Below are positions 38,552 to 47,520 of a DNA stretch of 64,000 nucleotides, in pieces; the first letter of the stretch is position 1, and every line of letters begins with the position of its first letter. The stretch is from assembly GCF_006483455.1 (NCBI RefSeq), contig NZ_PPPU01000008.1, positions 1-64,000 on the forward strand, given 5' to 3'. Below the pieces are notes generated by a model that had not been told where the DNA came from, ran no database searches, and saw only the letters and a list, made by a program, of their open reading frames with translations. This DNA is from Methylomonas koyamae. GTDB lineage: Bacteria > Pseudomonadota > Gammaproteobacteria > Methylococcales > Methylomonadaceae. The translations under genes were made by a program, and so were the position numbers.

Positions 38552-39794
38552 CCGCAGCGCTGCCGGCCAGTTCGCCGAGAATAGAACGGAACCGTTCCGC
38601 CACCGCATCGGCGCTGTAAGCCGCGCGCACTTGCGGATCACCCCAGGCCGACGTAATTCCCGCCGCCCTGCGCTCGCGACTAGTGTGCAAAACCTGCCGC
38701 AGAGACTCGGCGATTTCGGCCGGTCGGCGCGGATTGGCGACGACACCGCCGAGCTTGGCAATTAACTGCGCCGATGCGCCGGGCGGTACGATGCCGAAAA
38801 TCGGCACGCCGGCGCCCAAATAATCGACCAGCTTCCCGGGCAGAAACACGCTTAGGTCGTCCGGCGCATCGATCACCAATAACAAATCGGCTTGCTTCAT
38901 CAATGCCAGCGAGGCCGAATAATCGACGGTAGGCACCACGGTTACCAATCCGTCCGGCAAGGACCGGTAGGCCGCCGATGTCAGCATCCTGGGCGGCACT
39001 CCGCCGACCAATTCGATGCGGACGCCGCACAGTTCGTCCGGCCGCTCGCGCAGAATGGCCGCCAAAGCCTCGAACAACGGCTGCGGCGACCGGTGGCCGT
39101 AGAAATTCCCCAAATAACGGATCAACAGCGGCGCATCCGGATCGCGTGGCGAGTCGCCGTAAGCGCCGGGCTCGAAACCGTGCGGCAGGACCCGGGTCTT
39201 CTCTCGCCACGCCGCGGGATATTTGGCCATCACCAAATCCACGGTTTCCTGCGAGGTAAAAATGATGCGGTCGGCGGCGGCAACCACTTCGCGTTCCAAT
39301 TGGCGGTTACGGATGTTCGCCAGGAAAAACCGGCGCCGGAACGGGTTATCCGCCCAGGGATCGCTGAAATGCGCCACCCACGGCAAACCGTAGCGGCGTT
39401 TCAAACGCAGGCCGAGCAGATGGTCCGACATCGGCTCGCCGAAGCTCAGCAATGCGTCCGCCGCAAAATCGCCCTGCGCCAAACGCTCGACCACGGCACG
39501 CTCGGCCAGCGGCACCCAGCCCAGGAATTCGTCGGGGGCCCGCGCGTAAAAGGGCAGCAGATTCGCCGCAATTCGATGCCACAGGCCGGAGAAGGGCGCA
39601 CGGTACGCCACCGGCAATCTAAACAGTAAGCGGCTGTCGAAATCGGGATACGCATCCAGCCCGTTCGCCAAGGCCTCCACCTGCCCCGTGACGGCGGCTA
39701 TCGGCAGCCGGGCGTGGTAAAGCAGACGGCCGATTTGGATGGCCTGCGAATAGAGATTGGGCGGCAGCACGTAGGATACGGCAAGTAGTTTCAT
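38544..39794 (-). CDS. Glycosyltransferase family 4-like protein
   Basis: The protein has 416 residues. The N-terminus MKLLAVSYVLPPNLYSQAIQ and the central HFSDPWADNPF are typical for GT4-like enzymes of polysaccharide clusters. The C-terminal half holds RYLGNFYGHRSPQPLFEAL and a donor region LSVFLPGKLVDYLGAGVPIFG. Donor and acceptor are unknown. It lies 12 bases before wecB in the reverse order and overlaps the pyruvyltransferase gene, so it belongs to the same unit. Confidence 0.85.
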   Translation of the reverse strand: MKLLAVSYVLPPNLYSQAIQIGRLLYHARLPIAAVTGQVEALANGLDAYPDFDSRLLFRLPVAYRAPFSGLWHRIAANLLPFYARAPDEFLGWVPLAERAVVERLAQGDFAADALLSFGEPMSDHLLGLRLKRRYGLPWVAHFSDPWADNPFRRRFFLANIRNRQLEREVVAAADRIIFTSQETVDLVMAKYPAAWREKTRVLPHGFEPGAYGDSPRDPDAPLLIRYLGNFYGHRSPQPLFEALAAILRERPDELCGVRIELVGGVPPRMLTSAAYRSLPDGLVTVVPTVDYSASLALMKQADLLLVIDAPDDLSVFLPGKLVDYLGAGVPIFGIVPPGASAQLIAKLGGVVANPRRPAEIAESLRQVLHTSRERRAAGITSAWGDPQVRAAYSADAVAERFRSILGELAGSAADG

Positions 39795-39806
39795 GGTAAG
39801 GCGCGG

Positions 39807-40961
39807 TCAAACCGGGGAATGGGCGGCGATGGTATCGATAATCCGTTCCGACGCCAGTCCGTCGCCGTAAACATCGGCGCTATCCGCCAGCGGCCAACGG
39901 CCTTCCAAGGCGTCTATCGTAGAAGCGGTTATTTTATCGGGATTGGTTCCGGCCAAGCGAATCAGACCGGTGTCGAGGCCCTCGGTCCGCTCGGTCTCGT
40001 CTCGCAAAACCACGACGCGTTTACCCAGACTCGGCGCCTCTTCCTGCACGCCGCCGGAATCGGTCAAAATCAGTTCGGCGTCCGCCATCAGGCTGACGAA
40101 CGGCAAATATTCCAAAGGCTCGATCAATTGAACGTTGGCGATACCGCTTCCCAGCAGCCTGTTTACCGTTTCCCTGACCCGTGGGTTCGGGTGCACCGGG
40201 TAAATAAAATCGTAACCGGGAAAATGGCCGGCAAGCTGCAATATCGCCGAGCAGATCGCCTCCAGGCCGGCGCCGAAACTCTCCCGCCGGTGGCAGGTGA
40301 CCAGTACGTAAGGCCGGCGCTCAGACAAGCTCACGGCTTTCAAACCGGCCGCGTTCAATGATTTCGCCGCCCTGTCCTGCAACATCGCGTCGTCCGTCAA
40401 GCGCTTGACCAGGCCCTTCAAAGCGTCGATGCCGGTATTTCCGGTCACCAACATTCTGTCCGGCGGAATCCCTTCGGCCAGCAGGTTTTCCGCGGCGGAC
40501 CGGGTCGGCGGGAAATGCAGCGTCGCCAATTCGGATACCAACCGTCGATTCATCTCCTCCGGCCACGGCGCATAGATATTGCCGGTTCGTAAGCCGGCTT
40601 CGACATGGGCTACCGGTACCTTCCGGTAAAAAGCCGCGAGTGCCGCGGCAAAACTGGTCGTCGTATCGCCCTGCACCACGACCCAATCCGGCCGGCAGCG
40701 GTCCAGACAATCCTGCATCCGCGTCAGGATATCGACGGTGATACCGGTCAGGGTTTGTTCGGCACGCATGATGTCCAAATCGAAATCGGCATGCAAGCCG
40801 AACAACTCCAACACCTGATCCGACATCTGCCGATGCTGGCCGGTGTTGCAGACCAGAAAATCGAATTGGCTCCGGTTTTTGCCGGCCAAAACCAAAGGCG
40901 ATAGCTTGATCGCCTCCGGCCGGGTTCCCAAAACCACCAAAACCGTTTTTCCCGCTGCCAT
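39807..40961 (-). CDS. wecB: UDP-N-acetylglucosamine 2-epimerase (non-hydrolysing)
   Basis: The enzyme interconverts UDP-GlcNAc and UDP-ManNAc. The 384-residue protein starts AAGKTVLVVLGTRPEAIKLS, with HVEAGLRTGN near residue 112 and DSGGVQEEAPSLGKRVV near 295, all family signatures. No wecC (UDP-ManNAc dehydrogenase) is seen in the window, so ManNAc itself may be used. The ATG at 40961 overlaps the upstream stop as TAATG; the TTG 12 bases before is less likely. Confidence 0.93.
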   Translation of the reverse strand: MAAGKTVLVVLGTRPEAIKLSPLVLAGKNRSQFDFLVCNTGQHRQMSDQVLELFGLHADFDLDIMRAEQTLTGITVDILTRMQDCLDRCRPDWVVVQGDTTTSFAAALAAFYRKVPVAHVEAGLRTGNIYAPWPEEMNRRLVSELATLHFPPTRSAAENLLAEGIPPDRMLVTGNTGIDALKGLVKRLTDDAMLQDRAAKSLNAAGLKAVSLSERRPYVLVTCHRRESFGAGLEAICSAILQLAGHFPGYDFIYPVHPNPRVRETVNRLLGSGIANVQLIEPLEYLPFVSLMADAELILTDSGGVQEEAPSLGKRVVVLRDETERTEGLDTGLIRLAGTNPDKITASTIDALEGRWPLADSADVYGDGLASERIIDTIAAHSPV

Positions 40962-42046
40962 TACCGTGTCCAAACCCTGGAGAGCCGCCCCAGAAACCGT
41001 AGCTCATGGGTTTTACAAAACCGTACCGCCGGCAACTCGACCAATATGTAGCTCAGATAAGCCACCCAGGTCGACAGCACTGCCGCGCCCACAATAGCTA
41101 TCAGATTGCCGGCGAAGGTCTGCTGGCGGCCGATCCAATCGAGCAACGAGTATCCGACCAGCGTGTGGTACAAGTAATTGCTATAGGAGACCTTGCCGAA
41201 AAACGCCAGCAAAGCCATCGAGAATCCGAATTGCAACAGTCCGGCCATCGCCGCAGCGCCGCCGAGAATATAGGCCATCGACCAAAGCGGATAGATGCCG
41301 TCGAACAAGGCAACGTTAAGTCCGGCCAACAAGGCGATCAAAGCCAACCTTAACAGGCTTCCCCCTGCCCAATCCGATTTCTCCGCCAAAAACACCTGAA
41401 TACCGACAAAGAAAACCGGAAAATACGTCAACAACTGGCTGGCCTGGCCCCTAAGTAAAAACATCGCAGCATTAGCCAGAGTAAACAATACCGGTACCGC
41501 CAAAACGAAACGATTCTTTAAGAAATGAGAATACAAAGCGATAAACAGGTAAAACTTCACTTCGATCAACAGGGTCCAATATACGTTGCTGACATTGGGT
41601 AACCTGAACAGGTCGGACAGCATCGTAAAATTCGCCAGGTAGGTCGCATTGGAGTGACTTGCCAAACCGAAACCCAGTTGGCCGGCAACGAAAAACACCA
41701 GCAGGTTCAACCAATACGCCGGAAAAATTTTGAAAAACCTCCGGCATAGAAAGGGGCCGATATTGCAGCTCTGTAAACTCTTGAATATCAAGTATCCGCT
41801 GAGCAAAAAAAACACAATCACGCCGCCCCTGCCCATCGTGGCAAACGATGCAGCTAAATCTCCGAAGACCAAGCGCTGCGGCAGAAAATGGCCGCAAATC
41901 ACCATCAAAATGGCAATGCCGCGAAAAAAATCCAGAGTTGCGATACGTTCGCCGCGTTGCGCCACGGCAGCCGGACCGCCGGCAAAACCGGCATTGGCGA
42001 CAACAGCGTGGGCAATCGGCACAGAAAGACCAGGAAAACGGAGCAT
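40961..42046 (-). CDS. Membrane acyltransferase (acyltransferase 3 family)
   Basis: The 361-residue integral membrane protein begins its core with RIATLDFFRGIAILMVICGHF, the family start with the catalytic-type Arg and His, and shows about ten hydrophobic segments (examples: FFLLSGYLIFKSL, FYLFIALYSHFL, MALLAFFGKVSYSNYLYH). It should transfer an acetyl or other acyl group to a sugar hydroxyl from the membrane. The gene is visibly less GC-rich than its neighbours, hinting at separate acquisition. The ATG at 42046 is preferred to a TTG 6 bases upstream. Confidence 0.88.
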   Translation of the reverse strand: MLRFPGLSVPIAHAVVANAGFAGGPAAVAQRGERIATLDFFRGIAILMVICGHFLPQRLVFGDLAASFATMGRGGVIVFFLLSGYLIFKSLQSCNIGPFLCRRFFKIFPAYWLNLLVFFVAGQLGFGLASHSNATYLANFTMLSDLFRLPNVSNVYWTLLIEVKFYLFIALYSHFLKNRFVLAVPVLFTLANAAMFLLRGQASQLLTYFPVFFVGIQVFLAEKSDWAGGSLLRLALIALLAGLNVALFDGIYPLWSMAYILGGAAAMAGLLQFGFSMALLAFFGKVSYSNYLYHTLVGYSLLDWIGRQQTFAGNLIAIVGAAVLSTWVAYLSYILVELPAVRFCKTHELRFLGRLSRVWTR

Positions 42047-42061
42047 CGGCAAGGCCGGCGC

Positions 42062-42847
42062 TTAGCGTAGGCGTTTCAAAAAGCCGTCAGGGGCCACCGA
42101 AATCTGCAGTTTATGGTCCAGGCTTTTGTCGATCTCAAATTCGGGATGCGACTGCAAATATTGTCTGACCGCGGTTTTCGGATTGTCGCCCGGCCCCCAG
42201 GGACGGTCCGGGAACAGATCGGCCGGCATGTCTTCGACCATGGTATCGAACACCACGCAGTAACTGCCTACCGTCGTCAGCGGCGCGTAGGCTTCCAGCT
42301 CGGCCAGCACGTGCTCGTGGGTGTGGTTGGAATCGAGGCACACCAGAATCCGCTGCGAACCCTCCGCGCGCGCTTTGACCTCGGCCACGGTCTCCGGGGC
42401 GATGCTGGAGCCCTGGATCATTTCGATCCGCGAGCTCATCGGGTGGGCTTCGATCGCCGCCCGGTTATGGGCGCGAATATCGATATCGATGCCGATCACT
42501 TTACGGCGGAAATCGCGCAGATTCAGCGTCTGCTCGCCGGCTTCGATCGCTTCGGCCATGTCCAGCAACGCCAGCATCGATGCGCTGAAAATCAAGGATC
42601 CGCCGTGAGCGATACCGGTCTCGACGATCAGGTCTGGCTTCACCGACCAAATCAGCTCCTGCATCGCCACGATGTCCTGCGGGTATTGAATGATCGGCCG
42701 CCCCATCCAATCGAACTGGTAAGAATATTTGCCGGCTTGAGCGAAATTCATCCAGGCGCGTGTCAGCTGTTCGCCCGCATTGTTTGCCGCGAAAGCCTGG
42801 CGGATAGACTCTCTTTCATGCGCAAACTGTGTTACCGGATCCATCAT
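42062..42847 (-). CDS. CmcI-type (cephalosporin hydroxylase family) methyltransferase
   Basis: The protein has 261 residues. The pattern LIVETGIAHGGSLIFSASML is the SAM site, GIDIDIRAHN an acidic ribose site, and CLDSNHTHEHVL a metal-binding DSxH-type motif of the CmcI/RhlnO family. Although named after cephalosporin hydroxylase, members near rhamnan clusters O-methylate sugars, which fits here. The start ATG-ATG overlaps the stop of the reductase gene (ATGA), tying it to the CDP-sugar branch. Confidence 0.8.
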   Translation of the reverse strand: MMDPVTQFAHERESIRQAFAANNAGEQLTRAWMNFAQAGKYSYQFDWMGRPIIQYPQDIVAMQELIWSVKPDLIVETGIAHGGSLIFSASMLALLDMAEAIEAGEQTLNLRDFRRKVIGIDIDIRAHNRAAIEAHPMSSRIEMIQGSSIAPETVAEVKARAEGSQRILVCLDSNHTHEHVLAELEAYAPLTTVGSYCVVFDTMVEDMPADLFPDRPWGPGDNPKTAVRQYLQSHPEFEIDKSLDHKLQISVAPDGFLKRLR

Positions 42848-43752
42848 TCACTCCCCTTCAATTCGTTAATTTTAATTCGGTAATCGGCAAGGCCGTCGCG
42901 GATCGATATCCGTGCGGCCCAACCGGTTGCAGCCAGCTTGTCCGCGCAGCCGACCAGCAGCAGCGGATCGTATTCGGCGACCGGCACGGCGCCGAATTCG
43001 ACAGCCGGCACGGCTTCGAACAAACCGGCGCAGATCGCCACGATGTCCGCCAGCCGCATCGGTTCGCCCGAGGCGATGTTAAACGCGCCGGTCGCCGACG
43101 TGTTTGCCGCCAAATGGGCGAAAGCCGATGCGACATCGCTGGCGTGCAGAAAATCGCGAAACTGCCGGCCGTGGCTGCACTTTAAAACTTCGCCCCGGGC
43201 CATGGCCGAGAGCACCGACGGCACGAATCGCGCCGTCGGTTCGCCCGGCCCGTACGGCGTAAAAATCCGCCCCCACACCCAGTCAATGCCGTTGTCGCGG
43301 CAAAAACCTTCGGTAAATTGCCGGGTGGCATCCTTACACTTGCCGTACAGCGTTACCGGCGCAGTTGGCGTTTTGCCTTCGACGCAATAGCCGTAATTCC
43401 AGTCGTACTCGGCGCAGGTCCCGGCAATCACCGCCCGCTTACCGCCAAATTCTTTAAATGCCGCCAGCAAATTCGCCGTGGCATCGCACCAGGCAAAATT
43501 TTCGGCTGCGGTCCAGAACCGGCCGTGCTCGACGAACCAGGCCAAATGAATCAAGCACTCGGCTTCGGCTTGAGCCATCGCCTGCCTGGCTTGGCCGACA
43601 TCCAACAAATCGGCCGGTAACCAGGTCAGGCCGGGCTGCGGCGCATGATCGGAACGCCTGGAAACGGCAGCCACCTGATGGCCCTGCGCCAGCAGGATCG
43701 ACAACAGATAACGGCCAATGAAGCCGTCGGCCCCAGTAACCGCGATTCGCAT
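42844..43752 (-). CDS. NAD-dependent epimerase/reductase (extended SDR)
   Basis: The 302-residue enzyme begins MRIAVTGADGFIGRYLLS, with the GxxGxxG nucleotide site. The catalytic pair is likely Tyr and Lys in TLYGKCKDATRQF. It follows the C-methyltransferase gene (TAATG overlap), so it probably reduces the C4 keto group of the CDP-sugar made by RfbF, RfbG, the epimerase and the C-methyltransferase. It could alternatively be a C4 epimerase. The longer upstream frame runs inside the neighbour and is not real. Confidence 0.83.
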   Translation of the reverse strand: MRIAVTGADGFIGRYLLSILLAQGHQVAAVSRRSDHAPQPGLTWLPADLLDVGQARQAMAQAEAECLIHLAWFVEHGRFWTAAENFAWCDATANLLAAFKEFGGKRAVIAGTCAEYDWNYGYCVEGKTPTAPVTLYGKCKDATRQFTEGFCRDNGIDWVWGRIFTPYGPGEPTARFVPSVLSAMARGEVLKCSHGRQFRDFLHASDVASAFAHLAANTSATGAFNIASGEPMRLADIVAICAGLFEAVPAVEFGAVPVAEYDPLLLVGCADKLAATGWAARISIRDGLADYRIKINELKGSE

Positions 43753-44978
43753 TAGAGGACCGTTAACTCCGGCACGGCAATGGCGAAACGGCCGCCCCAA
43801 TCCCGCAGGTAATCGAGTTGCGCAACAACTTCGCGCTGCAAATTCCACGGCAATATCAGCACATAATCGGGCTTGTCGCGTTGCAAATGCTGCTCATCCA
43901 CAATCGGTATCCGACTGCCGGGCAGCCATTTGCCTTTCTTGGCCGGATTGCGGTCGACGACATAGGCAATCAGATCAGGCCGCACGCCGGCGTAATTGAG
44001 CAAGGTGTTGCCTTTGGCCGCTGCGCCGTAAGCCGCGACTTTCTTGCCGTTGCGGGCGGCGTCCAGCAAAAAGCTTAGCAGATCGTTCTTCAACGCATCG
44101 GCCCGCTTCTGGAATCCGGCGTAAAAAGCCACCCCGGCCATGCCGGCCTGAACCTCGCGCCGCAACAACTCGGCCACGGCTGGCTCGACCGGCTGTGCGC
44201 CGTCGGCGGTGCGCTGAACAAACACCCGCAAGCTGCCGCCATGGGTCGGTAATTCCTCGACATCGAATACCGTCAAACCGTTTTCCGCGAATATGCGCTG
44301 CACGGCGGTCAGCGACAGGTAGGAAAAGTGCTCGTGGTAAATCGTATCGAACTGGTTGCTTTCGATCAGATTCAGCAAGTGCGGGAACTCGAAGGTCGCA
44401 ACCCCGACCGGCTTCAGCAACACCGCGAAGCCGCGGACGAAATCGTTAATGTCGGGGACATGCGCCAGCACATTGTTCGCGGCCATCAAATCGGCCCGGA
44501 CGCCTTCCGCAACCAGCCGCTCGGCCAATTGCGCGCCGAAAAACGCCTCTACTATTCGCAAGCCCTTATCGCGGGCAGCTTGCGCAGTGCTCGCAGTCGG
44601 CTCGATACCCAGGGCGCCAATACCGCGTGCCTGCACATATTGCAACAAATAACCATCGTTCGAGGCCACTTCCACCACCAACGACCCTGCATCCAGACCG
44701 AAACGCCGGACCATCGCCGCGACGTAATTTTCGGCGTGCTGCAGCCAGGTCGACGAGAACGAGCTGAAATAGGCGTAATCGGCCGAAAAAAATTCGGCGC
44801 AATGGGCATAGTCCTCGGTCTGTACCAACCAGCACTGTTGACAGACCAGTACCCGCAACGGGTACCAGCGTTCCGGCGCATGCAAGGTTTCGGCGGTCAG
44901 ATAGGAATTCGAAGGCGGCGCACTGCCCAGATCGATCAGCGGCAGAGAGAGTTCGGAACCGCAATGACGGCATTTCAT
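43752..44978 (-). CDS. Sugar C-methyltransferase (TylC3/NovU family)
   Basis: A 408-residue enzyme with the three-part plan of nucleotide-sugar C-methyltransferases: an N-terminal zinc site (Cys3 and Cys6 in KCRHCG, then VCQQCW near residue 48), a SAM domain with VVEVASNDGYLLQYV, and a C-terminal domain with AAYGAAAKGNTLLNY. The motif DTIYHEHFSYLSL holds the family's Tyr-His-Glu-His active-site group. Such enzymes methylate C3 (less often C5) of a 4-keto-6-deoxy sugar nucleotide. With rfbF and rfbG upstream, the substrate should be a CDP-4-keto-6-deoxyhexose. Confidence 0.88.
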   Translation of the reverse strand: MKCRHCGSELSLPLIDLGSAPPSNSYLTAETLHAPERWYPLRVLVCQQCWLVQTEDYAHCAEFFSADYAYFSSFSSTWLQHAENYVAAMVRRFGLDAGSLVVEVASNDGYLLQYVQARGIGALGIEPTASTAQAARDKGLRIVEAFFGAQLAERLVAEGVRADLMAANNVLAHVPDINDFVRGFAVLLKPVGVATFEFPHLLNLIESNQFDTIYHEHFSYLSLTAVQRIFAENGLTVFDVEELPTHGGSLRVFVQRTADGAQPVEPAVAELLRREVQAGMAGVAFYAGFQKRADALKNDLLSFLLDAARNGKKVAAYGAAAKGNTLLNYAGVRPDLIAYVVDRNPAKKGKWLPGSRIPIVDEQHLQRDKPDYVLILPWNLQREVVAQLDYLRDWGGRFAIAVPELTVL

Positions 44979-45547
44979 AGCTCGATACCTTGAAAATCGG
45001 ATGGTAGGTTTGAGTGTTGCCGGTCGCGCTCGGACATTTCGGTAATCGCCAACGGCCAGTCGATAGCCACTCTCGGCTCCAACGCATGCAACGCGCCTTC
45101 CGCACTCGGCGCATAGGCGGTGCTATGCAAATACAACAATTCGCAGTCGTCCTCCAAAGTCTGGAAACCGTGGGCGAAACCTTGCGGAATCAGCAGCGAC
45201 TCGCGGTTATTAGCTGACAACTCCACGCCGTACCAGTGTAGAAAGGTCGGCGAACCGCTGCGCAAATCGACTGCGACATCGAATATCCGCCCGCCCAGGC
45301 AACTGACCAGTTTGGTCTCGGCGTGGGGTGGATACTGGAAATGCAGGCCCCTGACCGTACCGCGGCGGCGAGTCAGCGTCTGGTTGATCTGAACGATCGG
45401 TTCGGAAAAGCCGGCAGCGTTTAATTCGTCCGCGCAGAAAAACCGGGAAAAATAACCTCGGCTATCTTCCGAACAGCGCCGCCGAATCAATTTCAATCCG
45501 GCCAAAGGCGTCGCGACGACTTCAAATTGCGCCAAGACCGTCTCCAT
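44975..45547 (-). CDS. RmlC-like sugar-nucleotide epimerase of the CDP branch
   Basis: The 190-residue cupin enzyme has VRGLHFQYPP with the catalytic His, ETKLVSC with the Lys, and MSERDRQ with the Asp of the His-Asp dyad. It differs from the true dTDP-rhamnose RfbC at 60055-60603, and in place (between rfbG and the C-methyltransferase) it should epimerise C3 and/or C5 of CDP-4-keto-6-deoxyglucose. The ATG at 45547 lies inside the end of rfbG (26-base overlap); the frame extending to 45649 is not supported. Confidence 0.83.
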   Translation of the reverse strand: METVLAQFEVVATPLAGLKLIRRRCSEDSRGYFSRFFCADELNAAGFSEPIVQINQTLTRRRGTVRGLHFQYPPHAETKLVSCLGGRIFDVAVDLRSGSPTFLHWYGVELSANNRESLLIPQGFAHGFQTLEDDCELLYLHSTAYAPSAEGALHALEPRVAIDWPLAITEMSERDRQHSNLPSDFQGIEL

Positions 45548-46598
45548 GCGGCGCTTGCCGGTAGTCCCGAATTTGTCCGGCGCTGAACTCGGCCATGTCC
45601 TCGCCGTTGCGCCAAGCTCGGTGCCAGGCGGCAGTTCTTTCGATGGCAATCTGCAAACGCCAGCGCGGTTGCCAAGCCAAACGCTGCCGGGCTTTGCTGC
45701 TGTCCAGGCTCAGAAAATGCGCTTCGTGCAGATCGCTGGGTTCTGAGCGCCAATTCAGAGTCGGGAAGCGCTTCGCCAATTCGCCCAGCACCCAGGCCAC
45801 AGGCTTGGCGTCCTGTTCGTGCGGTCCGAAATTCCAGCCCTCGGCGAACGCCTCGCCATGCTCGAATAAATGCTCGGCCAACGCCAAATAACCGGATAGC
45901 GGTTCCAACACATGTTGCCAGGGCCGCGTCGCATTCGGTGCCCGAATCACCAATTCTTCGCCGCGGTCCAATGCACGCAGCGCGTCCGGAAGCAAACGGT
46001 CTTCCGCCCAATCGCCGCCGCCGATCACGTTGCCGGCACGGGCCGACGCCAAATGCACACCAGCCTGCGCCAGAAACGACGCCCGGTAAGCCGCCGTCAC
46101 CAATTCCGCGCAGCCTTTGCTGGCCGAATAAGGATCGCGGCCGCCCATGGCTTCGTTCTCGCGGTAGGGCCACAGCCACTCGCGATTTTCGTAACACTTG
46201 TCGGTGGTCACGTTGACAACGGCGCGGACCGTGCTTTGCCGACGCACCGCCTCCATTAAATTTACCGTTCCCAGCACGTTGACCTGAAAAGTCTCGACCG
46301 GCTCGCGATAGGAATAGCGTACCAAGGGTTGGGCCGCCAGATGCAAGACGATATCGGGCCGGGCCTGGTCCAGCGCGGTCGCCAAAGCAGGTAAATCGCG
46401 AATATCCCCCAATACATGCGCGGCGAGCAGCGATTCCACGCCGGCCTCGACAAACAGCGCCGGTGCAGTGGCCGGAGGCAAGGCATAGCCATAAACCGTC
46501 GCCCCCAACGAATGCAACAGCATCGTCAACCAGGAACCTTTGAAACCGGTATGGCCGGTGACGAACACCCGCTTGCCTTGCCAGAATTCAGGATTCAT
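45522..46598 (-). CDS. rfbG: CDP-glucose 4,6-dehydratase
   Basis: RfbG turns CDP-glucose into CDP-4-keto-6-deoxyglucose. The 358-residue SDR protein begins [19 protein letters not shown], with the nucleotide-binding GxxGxxG, and has [11 protein letters not shown] and the catalytic YSASKGCAE. It overlaps the cytidylyltransferase gene by 11 bases, the usual rfbF-rfbG pairing. No ddhC-type C3 deoxygenase is near, so abequose-type 3,6-dideoxy sugars are not expected. Confidence 0.94.
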   Translation of the reverse strand: MNPEFWQGKRVFVTGHTGFKGSWLTMLLHSLGATVYGYALPPATAPALFVEAGVESLLAAHVLGDIRDLPALATALDQARPDIVLHLAAQPLVRYSYREPVETFQVNVLGTVNLMEAVRRQSTVRAVVNVTTDKCYENREWLWPYRENEAMGGRDPYSASKGCAELVTAAYRASFLAQAGVHLASARAGNVIGGGDWAEDRLLPDALRALDRGEELVIRAPNATRPWQHVLEPLSGYLALAEHLFEHGEAFAEGWNFGPHEQDAKPVAWVLGELAKRFPTLNWRSEPSDLHEAHFLSLDSSKARQRLAWQPRWRLQIAIERTAAWHRAWRNGEDMAEFSAGQIRDYRQAPHGDGLGAI

Positions 46599-47367
46599 GC
46601 CAAACCTTCCACGGTGCGGCCCCGGATTGCCACAACTCCTCGAGCTGATTCTTGTCGCGTAGCGTATCCATCGGTTGCCAAAAGCCGGCGTGTTCGAACG
46701 CCATCAGTTGGCTTTGCTGTGCCAAACGGGTCAATGGCTCGGCCTCCCAGTGGGTTGCATCGCCGTCGATGTATTCCACGCACTCGGGAGATAACACGAA
46801 GAAACCGCCGTTGATCCAGCCGCCGTCGCCTTTCGGTTTTTCCATGAAGCCTTTGACCCGGGTTCCGGCCAAATCCAAGGCGCCGTAGCGCCCGGCAGGC
46901 TGGACCGCGGTGACGGTGGCCAACTTGCCATGGTCTTGATGAAAACGAATCGCAGCGGAAATATCGACATCGGCCACGCCGTCGCCGTAGGTGAAACAAA
47001 ATGCCGTTTCGTTTTGCAGATAGGCGGCGACCCGTTTCAGGCGGCCGCCGGTCATAGTGTCGTCGCCGGTGTCGACCAGTGTCACCCGCCAAGGTTCGGC
47101 GTAGCGGTGGTGGACTTCCATTTGGTTTTTTTGCATGTCGAAGGTGACGTCCGACATATGCAGAAAATAATTGGCAAAATACTCCTTGATGACATATCCC
47201 TTGTAACCGCAGCACACGATAAACTCGTTAATCCCATGCGCGGAGTATATCTTCATGATGTGCCACAGAATCGGCTTGCCGCCGATTTCGATCATCGGTT
47301 TGGGGCGGGAAACGGTTTCTTCGCTGATGCGGGTACCGAGCCCGCCGGCCAGAATGACTGCTTTCAT
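46588..47367 (-). CDS. rfbF: Glucose-1-phosphate cytidylyltransferase
   Basis: RfbF makes CDP-glucose from CTP and glucose 1-phosphate and opens the CDP-sugar branch. The 259-residue protein starts [19 protein letters not shown] with [13 protein letters not shown], and has [10 protein letters not shown] and [10 protein letters not shown], all of the RfbF type. It is preceded by a 153-base gap without a gene (47368-47520), where a promoter for this branch would be placed; TTGAAA near 47440 on the minus strand is the only hint and lacks a good -10. Confidence 0.95.
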   Translation of the reverse strand: MKAVILAGGLGTRISEETVSRPKPMIEIGGKPILWHIMKIYSAHGINEFIVCCGYKGYVIKEYFANYFLHMSDVTFDMQKNQMEVHHRYAEPWRVTLVDTGDDTMTGGRLKRVAAYLQNETAFCFTYGDGVADVDISAAIRFHQDHGKLATVTAVQPAGRYGALDLAGTRVKGFMEKPKGDGGWINGGFFVLSPECVEYIDGDATHWEAEPLTRLAQQSQLMAFEHAGFWQPMDTLRDKNQLEELWQSGAAPWKVWHES

Positions 47368-47520
47368 GAATCAACTTTAAAAAGGTCGGCAGCCAATCGG
47401 CGGGGCTGTAACGGACGCACCATTTTATTTTTCAACGCGAGCGAGCTAAAGAAAAAACGGTGGATGATACACGATAGGCCGCCGGCTTTCACCTGCGAAA
47501 TTTGTGGATTCCCAGGTCGG

